NCBI GenBank assembly: GCA_963920705.1
Contig: CAWUCO010000001.1
Coordinates: 793,982 to 857,981 of the forward strand
Direction: 5' to 3'
Length of the DNA stretch: 64,000 nucleotides
DNA from: Odiellus spinosus
Lineage: Eukaryota > Arthropoda > Arachnida > Opiliones > Phalangiidae
The translations under genes were made by a program, and so were the position numbers. The notes below the pieces were generated by a model. The model was not told the DNA's origin. It saw only the letters and a program-made list of their open reading frames with translations, and made no database searches. Position 1 is the first letter of the stretch, and the number at the start of each line of letters is the position of its first letter. Shown one piece after another: positions 1 to 9,777 of the stretch.

Positions 1-447
1 ACAAAAACGATTCCCACTAATACCGAGTCTAGACCAATCACATCTAAGTTCCAAGCTAGAACATTTAGCAACAAAAACCCTGTTTCTACCAAAAGTAGAT
101 TTAATAGATCTCTCCCTGGACAACCAGTTGAAGCCCCAAATGAATCGGTTTCACGTTCTTTTAGACTACAATCTAGTCGCATTCAAACAAATACTAGTAG
201 CACAAGGCCTACTTTCACTAGTACTTCTTCTACCACCCAATCACAAGCTCGTCCTTCCTCCTCATATACGAGGTCACAACAAGGTCAAGCTAAATTAACT
301 TCTGGTTTGCCTAAAAGCGAACTAACATGTTTCAATTGTACTGGGAAAGGTCATTTAGCTAACGAATGTCCAAGTCCTAAACAGGGAAACTACGAAGGGA
401 GGAACGAAGCGAGGGAGTCGCAGCCTCCCACAACTACAAAACAATAA
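1..447 (+). pseudogene. gag: Ty3/gypsy gag, C-terminal part with one zinc knuckle
   Basis: Open in frame 1 from the window edge to a TAA at 445-447 (148 codons, no start in view). The region is Ser/Thr/Gln/Arg-rich and then has one CCHC zinc knuckle at 328-370 (CFNC, then GKGH, then NEC; spacing C-x2-C-x4-H-x4-C). Gag knuckles bind the element's RNA during particle assembly. The pol segments follow directly in another frame, which is usual for this superfamily. The 5' LTR and most of gag lie outside the window. Confidence 0.8.
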
Positions 448-1490
448 GCCCTCAATTAAGAACAAAGCCTACATTTTTAGGGTCAATAAGTTGTCAAACT
501 AGACAGCGCCGTCAACCAGTACTAATACCACTAAATTTTGAACATGGTTCTTTTCAAGCACAATTAGATAATGGGGCAGAACTATCTATGATAAGTTTGG
601 AACAGTGGAGAGCAATATGTCATGCTCGAAATGATCCCGACGCTCTTCCTCTTGACCAGGATGTTGAATGTATCATTTTGGGAGATAAACGCTAGATTTT
701 TTCTAAAGGTTCCACTGTTTTAAACTTTGAAATTACATTCGACAACAATTTAACTCATAATTATACTCAGGAATTCTTAATAGTACCTACATTACTCAGT
801 GACTTCATACTGGGTCTTGATTTTTTTGAAGACCACAACATGGATCGAAATATTGCATAATTAATGGTAATCGACTTCGTTTCCAGACAGACAAAGCTTT
901 ACCATTAATTCCTAATATGTAGGTTATTAATAACGTAGAAACGGTAGTAAACAACACTACACTCTTCCGATCAACGTTCAGATCTGAGACGTTTATTACT
1001 AAAATACCCAGATCTTTTTGCTGATAAAACTGGTCGCACGAGTTTAATTATGCATGAAATTAATACAGGAGAAGCGATTCCTATCCATTCTCGCTCCTAT
1101 AGAGTTAGTCCTTCTAAGAAACAAATTATCGAAGAACACATAAGAACCATGCTCAAAGAAGGTGTCATAAAACCCTCCAATAGTCCTTGGGCTTCACCGA
1201 TAGTTTTAGTTGAACAAAAAGGAGATAAAATTCGATTCTGCGTTGACTATCGTAAACTTAATAAAGTGACAATAAAAGATCCATATCCGATCCCTTATAT
1301 AGATGAAATATTGTGAAAATTAGGATCTCCAAAGTATATAACAGCACTTGATCTTAAGTCAGGATACTGGCAGATAGAAGTTCATCCGAATAGTCAACCG
1401 AAAACTGCTTTTATCTCACATGCAGGAAAATTTGAGTTTAATATTCTCCCGTATGGGTTATGTAATTCCCCAAGTACCTTTCAAAAATTG
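448..1490 (+). pseudogene. pol: Ty3/gypsy pol: aspartic protease and N-terminal reverse transcriptase, broken
   Basis: The frame beginning near 500 encodes a retropepsin-like stretch. The active-site triad at 567-575 reads Asp-Asn-Gly rather than Asp-Ser/Thr-Gly, followed by AELSMIS, and the later ILGLDFF motif is present. In-frame stops occur at 693-695 and 858-860. From about 1050 the RT fingers are clear: NSPWASPIVLV, then RFCVDYRKLN, then TALDLKSGYWQI and the LPYGLCNSPSTFQK region. A TGA at 1314-1316 interrupts them. Just after that region, near 1487, the sequence jumps to the RT connection, so the palm with the YxDD catalytic pair is missing. The copy cannot encode active RT. Confidence 0.88.
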
Positions 1491-3873
1491 AGGCCATTAA
1501 GAAGTTTCCTGTTCCCAACACCCTTAAAAAGGTCCAAAGATTCCTTGGTATGGCCGGATGGCACCACAGGTTTATACCCAATTTTTCTCAAATAGCTGCT
1601 CCCCTAAATCACCTTAAAAAGAAGGAGGTTAAATTCTTCTGGGGTGACGAACAACAACAAGCTTTCGAAAATATTATAAAAGCTATCTGTGAAGCTACTC
1701 CCTTAGCTTCATACCGTCCAGAATTACCGTGTATAGTCACCACAGACGCATGTGATGTAGGCTTAGGAGCACTTCTTAGTCAGAAACAAGATGGGGTAGA
1801 AAAACCTTTAGCTTATGCTAGTCGCGCACTGAGAAAAGCCGAATTACACTACAATACCACAGAAAAAGTGTGTTTAGCTGTTTTCTGGGCTGTCAATAAG
1901 TTTAGACCTTATCTAGAAAGTAAAAAATTCACCATCATAACAGATCATATGGCATTGAAATGGTTGTTTAACCTAAAAGAACCTAACTCTCGACTAATGA
2001 GATGGGCTTTATTCCTTCAATCATATGATTTCGAAATAGTTCACAAAAAAGGCGTGGAAAATGTAGTTGTTGACGCACTGTCACGAGCTCCTATACCATT
2101 ACAAATCTCTAGAGTATCTACCAACCAAAGATCTTCCACCCTTGAACCTACTAATTCTAGTTTAGATTTATCTAGTGGATCTGTAGTTGATTCCTCTACG
2201 GAGGTTAGTTCATCCTTAATCGACGCTTTTGTTCCTGGTCCACATGCAAATTTTCATGTTTTTACTCGAGCCGATATACAACGAGCCCAACATGAAGATA
2301 CGATTCTACGTCCAATTATAGACACGCTCAAGGATAAAAACCCACCATATAATCGCCTATATGAATTGACAAATGACATTTTATATTATCGTCCCGTTAG
2401 AGGATGTCCGAATCAGATATATCTACCACTTTCTCTTAGACTCGAAGCTATGAGATTGATACATGATCACCCTCTTTCAGCTCATAGAGGTCGAGATAAG
2501 ACTTTAATTAAAGTTAAGAATAGGTTTTGGTGGCCTTCTATGAATAAGGATGTAGCTGATTACATTAGAGGATGTAGAATTTGTCAAGAATACAAATCAA
2601 GAAACAGACGTAAGCCTGGATTGATGATGTCTACAGAACTTTCCGCTCCATGGAGCATGATTGGAGTTGACATCATGGGTCCTTTGCCCCGTAGTCACAA
2701 TGGCAACAATTATCTATTAGTATTTGTCGACTATATGACAAAATTTGTTGAATTGATCCCATTAAAGACAGTAACCGCAGATACTTGTGCGACAGCACTT
2801 ACAAATTTAGTTTGTAGATGGGGCGCTCCAGTTAAAATCCTATCAGATCAAGGTTCCCAATTTACATCACAACTTTGGGCTGACACTTGTCGTCTCTTTA
2901 AAATTAAACTTGTTTTTATTACACCATAGCATCCACAGACAAATTTGACGGAGAGAATAAATAGAATTTTAGGCGAAACAATTTCTATGTATGTCGGTAG
3001 ACACCACAGGCGATGGGATTTAAATTTACCACTTTTAACATTCGCAATAAATTCAGTACCCCACGACACAACAGGTAGATCACCGTTTTATCTAAATTAT
3101 GGGAGAGAACCTCGAATTCCATGGGAATTGACCCAGAATATGAATTAGAAATACCTCAAAATATGGACCGTACAGAAACTATTAAAATTCTCCATGAACA
3201 ACTTAAGTTATCAAAAGAATTAGCAGAGATTGCTCAAAAAAGACAAAAACTTTATTATGATCAGAAGAGAGATCCAATAGAATATAATATTGGAACCCTT
3301 GTCTGGAAGGAAACTTTTCCTTTGTCCCAGGCAGCATCAGGTTTTATGGCAAAGTTAAGTCCGAAATGGAAAGGACCTTACAAAATAGTGGATAAACAAT
3401 CTCCTTTAGTATATGAGTTAGCAGACATAGAAACAGGCGAAAGTATAGGTATAACTCATATCTCTCAACTTAAACTATATTGGAACAATGATACAGTTTT
3501 CCTTGACGAAAGGCTTATTGTAGAGGATACAGATATACCAGCTACTGAGAATTCGACCGGCCAATCGAGTACTCATTTAACATCAACAGCTGAGGTCAGC
3601 GCGCAGACTTCATCTAATGTCCCCAATGCCCTTTCTAAGGAAATTCCTGATCACACAGGCTCTGAAATCCTAGGTCATCAGTCTGTCCAAATCCAAGATA
3701 ATTATAATGAACTGAGATCCTTAAATGAAACAGGTACAATAGAAACCCCTCATAGTACCCGAAGTCCATCGTTAGTATCGCTTATCGATACTTCAGAACC
3801 TGGTTTTGAATTATTCTCAGACCCTCCCATCGTTATAAAGAACCTTTTAGACAAGGATGGATTAGAAAATTAA
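1491..3873 (+). pseudogene. pol: Ty3/gypsy pol: RNase H and integrase
   Basis: It follows the RT deletion in a new frame. The connection reads FLGMAGWHHRFIPNFS. RNase H shows TTDACDVGLGALL and the terminal DALSRAP motif. Integrase has an HHCC zinc domain (HPLSAHRG with CRICQ) and DDE residues (GVDIMGPLP, LSDQGSQF). A TAG at 2927-2929 replaces the conserved residue before HPQTN, and a frameshift near 3140 separates the catalytic core from the C-terminal part (TLVWKETFPLSQ, then SPKWKGPYKIV, a GPY/F-like fold). A Ser/Thr-rich linker runs to 3873. Order and motifs are typical of metazoan Ty3/gypsy; the breaks show a dead copy. Confidence 0.9.
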
Positions 3874-4073
3874 AGAAACGAAAAACAACCAGACCAGGCG
3901 GACCATTACTAGACGTGTATTACTATTCACCAGGTCCGAATTCTAAACGTTTACGTTCCCCCGCAGAAGTAACCCAATATCTTAAGGATAACGGTCCATC
4001 GAAATTACACACAAATCAATTTTACTTTAAAAGAAAACCTATATCTTCTCCTCCTTGGGAGGTTGTATTATGA
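3855..4073 (+). pseudogene. MBD-like (methyl-CpG-binding fold) C-terminal domain of the Ty3/gypsy pol
   Basis: In frame with 3855, one frameshift away from the upstream pol frame, about 72 codons run to a TGA at 4071-4073. They start with GWIRK, then a basic stretch (LKKRK), then LLDVYYYSP at about 3906-3932, then KRLRSPAEVTQYL. This is the MBD/TAM signature: GW near the start, a basic loop, D-V-Y-Y-x-S-P, then R-S-x-x-E-x-x-x-Y-L. It sits exactly where chromoviruses carry a chromodomain after integrase, so by inference it may target integration or read chromatin. Whether it binds methyl-CpG is unknown. The frameshift lies at about 3858, between the acidic linker and the domain. Confidence 0.7.
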
Positions 4074-4113
4074 TAGTATAATCCTCGGATAACAAGTGGA
4101 AGGAGGAATACGA

Positions 4114-4200
4114 TAAACTACTTCTAGATTCCTTCTCTATAGAAAACTACTTCTAGATTCCTTCTCTATAGAAACCTACTTCTAGATTCCTTCTCTATAG
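4114..4200 (+). repeat. 29-bp direct repeat, three copies, between pol and the extra ORF
   Basis: Three near-identical 29-bp units start at 4114, 4143 and 4172. Each carries CTTCTAGATTCCTTCTCTAT. They lie in the gap between the MBD-like domain and the following ORF, after a purine-rich stretch (4096-4110). Function is unknown; it could be a small leader or enhancer repeat or simple slippage. Confidence 0.85.
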
Positions 4201-4262
4201 AAAATGAAAATAATCTCTAATACTTTTAAAACTTTTTGTATTAATTAATAATTAACCCATAG

Positions 4263-5291
4263 ATGGCAAAAGCCTATGCATCCTCGTCTGAAGACGAATT
4301 GACGTTGCGACCCTCAGAAGAGGAATTAGAGACATTGATCAAACAGCCTTATACGGCAAAGATTACACAGTCAGTGAAGGACAAAACTATCAATATGGGA
4401 CAACTGCAAGGGAGACAAGCGCATGTCGAGTTGGTATATAGAAGAGCTCCGTCCCTGAAACCACAGCATTTCAGTTCCTATCTTAACCACCCAGAACATG
4501 TTAAATTTGTCCATAACACATCAACAATCAGAAGCCATGACAAGGGATATTTCGATTTCGTAACGACCCCTAAACAATTGTGCGTGTCTCCAAAGTCAAT
4601 AAAATCATGGAGTCAAACAGATGATTTCTTCCTAACACCTGCTATGATTATGGAAGAAGCCAACAGAGATCGTATCAAACGAATCACGCACTTGGAACAT
4701 TTAAAAAATTTAAGATCTTCGCAAACCATCGTTTCTAACATCCCAATACCAGCTTCTCAAGCACCTTCTGCAAATTTGAATATCAGTAATAACAATCAGC
4801 TCACTGCCTATAATAGGTTTAAAGAACAAGCAATGAAGAATCGATCAAGTAATCAAAAATCAATCGCTGTCCAAGTGGATTTAGTTAACGAAGCTACCAG
4901 CAACGACCAATTACCTTCGGCGACCGTTGATAATCAATCAGAAGGCGCGCTCGTGCGCAGTGGCAATTTCTTGAGCCAATACGCATATGAATTCGGGAGA
5001 CGATTAACAAGGAGAGAGGAAGGCTGCCTACTGCCTCTCTGGGACGACGGGCGACCCGTCGTAAAAACCCCTCCGACTGGCTACAAGTGTCACAACTGTG
5101 ACACCTTCAATATGCATTATGACCGCCATTGCCCACATCGTCTCCACCCCCGCGGATATTCAGTACTCCCAGTAGAGCCTGTACACTATCCTGCTGGCAA
5201 GTGTGCCCTACAACGCGACTTTAACGTACCGTCTATTCTTCCATCTACATACGATGAATTATACCCGAAATACCCAACTCCAAAGAACTAA
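4263..5291 (+). CDS. Extra ORF of the Ty3/gypsy element, zinc-knuckle-like protein, unknown function
   Basis: An intact 342-codon ATG ORF in the position where env-bearing elements have ORF3. I see no signal peptide, furin site or membrane segment, so it is not an envelope. The N-terminal part is acidic (SSSEDELTLRPSEEE), the middle is helical and charged, and near residues 275-290 there is a zinc-knuckle-like C-x2-C-x5-H-x4-C (CHNC ... MHYDRHC), one residue longer than a retroviral knuckle. It could be a second Gag-like or nucleic-acid-binding protein. It is the only undamaged ORF of the element, which is odd beside a heavily broken pol. Confidence 0.6.
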   Translation: MAKAYASSSEDELTLRPSEEELETLIKQPYTAKITQSVKDKTINMGQLQGRQAHVELVYRRAPSLKPQHFSSYLNHPEHVKFVHNTSTIRSHDKGYFDFVTTPKQLCVSPKSIKSWSQTDDFFLTPAMIMEEANRDRIKRITHLEHLKNLRSSQTIVSNIPIPASQAPSANLNISNNNQLTAYNRFKEQAMKNRSSNQKSIAVQVDLVNEATSNDQLPSATVDNQSEGALVRSGNFLSQYAYEFGRRLTRREEGCLLPLWDDGRPVVKTPPTGYKCHNCDTFNMHYDRHCPHRLHPRGYSVLPVEPVHYPAGKCALQRDFNVPSILPSTYDELYPKYPTPKN

Positions 5292-5424
5292 AGAAAAAGT
5301 AGACACCGCCGTCCATTAAAGTTCCTGAAACAATTTTTGTTATGGTCCTAAAGTATAAGAAAAAAAAAAATTTGTTAATTAATTCAGATGTTTTCGAGAT
5401 ATATAAATTTTTCTTTTGGAGGGG

Positions 5425-5955
5425 TGAATGCACCCGTTGGTGCATAGTGTTATACCTTTTTTTTGTTGATGAACGATCCCCTCGGTAGGGAGAACTGAAC
5501 GCGAGGAAATTTTTTCGAGCGTGAGACGCCAACCCCACGTTACTAGTTTTAGATCTCCCTGGGTTCAGTTCTCCCTCGTGGATAGTTCGGTTCTAAAGGG
5601 TTCACGTATGAACGCACTGTCGCACTCGAACGTTACAACGAGTAGGAACTCGTTGGAATCAGACCCAATTTGGACACTCTCTCGTTTGTCCATCGCCTGG
5701 AGTAGTCAAGTTTTTTTTTGTCATTAGTTAAAGTTTAACTGTTATTAAAATTTTTGTATTGTTCCTGAAAAACAGGGTAAGATTCTTTTCTTTTCGTTAA
5801 ATAAAACCATTGAGCAATACTAGCATTCTTCGTGATTTTTTTAGGCTAAGCCTTAGCCTGTTCAATCCGATTCCACGGTGAATCTCAATTCACTTTTATC
5901 GAGAACCCTATCTATTACTTTTGATTCTTATTGTAAAATTGTAAAATCGGTTACA
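5425..5955 (+). repeat. Probable 3' LTR of the Ty3/gypsy element
   Basis: A polypurine tract (TTTTGGAGGGG, ending 5424) is followed at once by TGAATGCACCC, the expected start of an LTR. The segment holds an AATAAA near 5800 and could end at TTACA around 5955. A 14-bp inverted repeat (AGGGAGAACTGAAC at about 5488, its complement at about 5563) lies inside. The 5' LTR is outside the window, so borders and target duplication cannot be confirmed. Confidence 0.5.
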
Positions 5956-5995
5956 ACGTTACTAATATTTTTTTAAGTGGTTTAAAATTGAAACC

Positions 5996-7279
5996 TTGAA
6001 AGTTAGCCAAGCCATTCAAATTTGCTTGCGTAAAACTAAGGCAGCTGATGGTCAAACGTTTAACGCAGGGAGATTGAGAGTCGAAGGGGGTGTAGAAGCT
6101 ATAATTAATCATGATGACGGATATCGGATTTTGGAGAGTATTCGTAACTCTCCAGCTTTTTGGCAAAGTAAATCCAGAGATCTTTTAGCTATGGCAAGAC
6201 AACTTGGCATTCCGTCATTCTTTTTGACAGTAAGTGCGGCCGAAACGCGTTGGCCGGAGTTGCTCAACGCTTTGCTGGTTACTGCTGGTAAAAGTCGAAT
6301 GACTGATGAGGAAATTCAAATTATGTCCTTTAAAGACAAAGCCAAGTTAATCCAAGAAGACCCAATTACTTGCGCACGATATTTTGACCACAGGTTTCGA
6401 GCTTTGTTGAAGTTCCTAAGAAGCAATGCAGCGCCCTTAGGGGCTGTGGTTGACTACTACTACAGGGTAGAGTTTCAACATCGAGGAAGCCCACATATCC
6501 ACAGCTTAATTTGGGTGTCCGGTGCTCCAAAGCTGAAAGCGGATGGTACGAACGCCGATGAAGTTGCAGCTTTTACTGATAATTTTATATCTTGCGAAAA
6601 GTCCCAAGATGATAAGCTGGCTGGCCTGATTCCGCTTCAGACTCACAAACACACGAGAACGTGTAAGGTCAAGCAGGGTGAAACGACACTTTGCCGCTTC
6701 GGAATTCCATGGCCCCCAATGCCCAGGACGTACGTTCACGACCCGGACCTGAGAAACTGGACCGAGGTCTACGGGGAATATATTGAAAAAGAATCTAAAA
6801 TAGTAGAAAAAGCAATCGCTGCTCTAACTCTTGAAGCGGCTCCGGAAACATTCGAGGAATTTCTCAATCCTCTTAAAATTACGGAACAGGTTTACATTGA
6901 CTGTGTCTGTCTGAAACTAAAGAAAAAGACCATTCTTCTAAAGAGATCTCCTCGAGTGAACGCTTATAACAAAGACATTCTCAGATTATGGCGTGCAAAT
7001 ATGGATATTCCAATCGTCCTAGACGCATACCCTTGCATAATGTACATCATTGCGTACATTGGAAAATCACGAGGAATCTCTCAGATACTTCTAGAGGCCA
7101 TGAAAGCCGCTAAGAAGGCTGGCTCCACTATTAAAGAAAGGCTAAAGATAATCGCCAACAAATTTCTGCTCAAGAAGCGGCTTATTTGTGCCTGCAGATC
7201 ACGGTGTCCAAGGCTAGCCGAGCTACGGTATATATCAACTCTAATCAGCCGGAGAAACGAGTCCATATTCTTCGGCTGA
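5996..7279 (+). pseudogene. Helitron Rep (HUH nuclease) domain, 5'-truncated
   Basis: This is a Helitron-like N-terminal/Rep region. The two-His motif lies in QHRGSPHIHSLIW (about 6478-6515). The tyrosine region YPCIMYIIAYIGKSRG (about 7028-7074) holds two tyrosines four residues apart, as expected for the nicking residues of rolling-circle transposition. No ATG is seen at the left border; the protein starts in mid-domain, so the 5' end of the Helitron is missing and abuts the gypsy LTR. The frame runs on to 7279, but homology leaves it near 7160 where the next frame takes over, so one frameshift separates Rep from helicase. Confidence 0.88.
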
Positions 7280-9603
7280 AGTCACAGCTGCTTGAGCTAC
7301 CGGAAGATAGCACGGACATATTCGCAGAGGGGTTGTTGAACCGTTATCCCTTCAGGCCAGATACGTTGGATTCAATTTGTCTAGCTGAGTTTGCGGCGTG
7401 GTACGAATTAAACAAGAAAAGAGGCAGAGGGGCACCCGTTTTAAACCTTAACGAGGATGAAGGGACTGATAATGAGGAAGAAGGTGAAGTTCCCCTCTGT
7501 TTGGCTAGTTCTGAAAGATTCCAAAGGTTTCGTACGAAAACGAACGATCATTCGATTTAGAAATTACAGTATCGAGAACAAATTATGCTGTATTTTCCGT
7601 GGCAAAATGAGACAACGGATATAATGGAAAAAAATTTCAAGGAAGTTTATGAGACAAATTTGGAGTTCATTTCGTTGAAGAGGCGTGAATTTGTGAATCA
7701 ATCTGATGAAGCGGACTTTGAGCGCGCAAGAGCGGAATTCCTAGCGAACGAAGCTCAAATTGACGTTACTAATGTCCAACCGATATTGGAATATCAACAC
7801 GCCAGAGATCGCGAATTCACGGTAGAAGATCCTGAATTTGCTAATCTGTCTTTACGAGATGGAGGTGTTGATATTGGACGAGAATTGCCCGATGGAACAA
7901 CGCCCGATTACACAAAAGTGAATACTGTTCGATACGTAGAGGACAACGAGTATGCTCAAATGGTTCAGAATTTGAACAACAGACAAAAAGAAGTTTTTGG
8001 GTATATTCTTGGTCATTTCAAAACAAAAGTTAACCAGCCACTACGCCTTTTTGTTACTGGAGGAGCAGGAGTGGGAAAAAGCGTTTTGATCAATGCCGTA
8101 TACGAGTGCATTACCAGGCATTTTCATAAACAGACAGGAGCTGTCAACTCAAACGTAATTGCTCTAAAGTGTGCTTACACGGGAAAAGCGGCTTTCAACA
8201 TTGGAGGAACGACCCTCCATACCGCGTTCTCGCTTCCCGTAAGCCAATACCGGGGTCCCATGTCGAGAATGGAATCGGAAATATTGAACAAAATTAGGGT
8301 TGCCTGGAAGGACCTGAGGTTGATAATAATCGACGAAATTTCAATGGCTGGCGTGGGAATCCTCATGAAAGTTAATTCCCTATGCCAAGAAATCATGGGC
8401 TCCGAAAATACTTTCGGGGGACTTTCACTTTTGGTTGTGGGTGATTTTAACCAATTGAAACCAGTTGGCGACAGTTTCGCTTTTCAAGTTCATAAAGCTC
8501 GAGACAGCCCTTACTCCGGATTGCTTGGTAATAATCCGCTCTGGGAAGAGTTTTTAATTTTTTCCTTGACGGCTATAATGCGTCAAAAGGAAGATAAGGC
8601 CTTCGCCGTAGCTTTGAATCGTATGGCCGTTGGAAAGATGGAATTTGGTGACATTTCCTTAATTGACATGCAGCGGATTAGTGTGAAAGGAGAGCCTCCT
8701 CTCGACGCTGTGCATCTCTATGCGACGAATAAAGACGCGATAGATTTTAACTACCAGCGACTAGCCCAGATGGGAACCGAAAGTTGTATCTCTTTGGCTC
8801 TTGATAACGTCAAAGGGGATTTCCAAGGGCAACTGCGCCAAAATATATTGACGAGAGCAAAGCAACTGAAGCCAAATGCCACGTTTGGTTTAGCAAGAGA
8901 GATTCGTTTGCAAATCAGCGGTCGCTATATAGTGACCAATAACATAGACATCCAAGATGGAATTGTTAATGGCGCCACAGGCAGAATTCGCCAAATCGAT
9001 TACGGGGTGCGTCCGAACGGGGATCGCGTACCGCTAAGAGTATGGATGGCATTTGACCACGAAATAGTGGGTAACGACATTAGATCGAAAAGTGCCCGCT
9101 TAATAGCTGCTGCAAAAGCCGATCCTTCGTGGACTCCGATTGATAAGACGGTGAAATCATTCAGTCTTCGGCACTCTAATAAAAACGTTGTTGTTTCTAG
9201 AAAACAATTTCCGTAGCAAATGGCGGAAGCTATAACTTTTAATAAGAGTCAAGGCGACACTTACAAATGCGTGGTCGTTCATATTATTACGAAGCGACGA
9301 ATGGAACGGTCTTTGTTGTATGTCGCTTGTAGCAGAGCCACGTCAGCACAAGGGCTTTATATTGCGGGCGATTTTGTACCGCCTTTGCCTCCGTGCGCAG
9401 CTGACGCCGTAAAGTTGGAAACGGAGAGAATGCAAAGGGACGCGCTACTCTTAATACCAACCTTGCAATCTCGACCTGTTATGTTTTTTCATAATCCTGA
9501 TTATTTACGAGGTCATTTGCGGGACGTAATTCATGATGATTTCATCACAAACGCAGACTTGCTTTTATTCGTGGAAGTAAGTAGTAAAGTACCCCGGAGC
9601 TAG
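7165..9603 (+). pseudogene. Helitron PIF1-like helicase domain, two in-frame stops
   Basis: A single frame from about 7165 to the stop at 9601-9603, interrupted by TAG at 7558-7560 and TAG at 9214-9216. It carries the Rep-helicase linker (ITVSKASRATVYIN), Walker A GGAGVGKSV (about 8058-8086), Walker B IIIDEISMAG (about 8322-8352), GDFNQLKPVG, MRQKED, and the C-terminal VNGATGRI and AEAITFNKSQGDT blocks. The last stop falls immediately before AEAITFNKSQ, a conserved PIF1 motif, so it is a true nonsense change. The protein ends soon after ADLLLFVEV with no C-terminal endonuclease; the 3' hairpin and CTRR terminus are not identifiable. Confidence 0.9.
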
Positions 9604-9777
9604 AGCCCCTCCCAAGGTTCGAGAGAACTTGTTTTTGGCACCCCCAACTTGTTAGCAAAAAATTTTCCGCTCGCACCGAAGGCCTTTGGCACGCGGGAGG
9701 CTAAAACTAATTCAAGAGAACGAGCTGACGAGGGACAAAATTGAATTTGGTATTACCAATCGTTTGGCGGGAGATAA
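9604..9777. other. Junction between Helitron and Polinton; no gene seen
   Basis: About 170 bp separate the last Helitron codon from the first Polinton-like frame. I see no terminal inverted repeat matching the right side of the Polinton and no CTRR-hairpin end for the Helitron. A short open stretch (about 9735-9810, another frame) could be the shifted 5' part of the following gene. The left Polinton terminus is therefore missing or unrecognised. Confidence 0.5.

Noticed and set aside
4263-5291. Envelope gene of an errantivirus-like element
   Set aside because: No signal peptide, cleavage site, fusion peptide or membrane anchor; a zinc knuckle is present instead.
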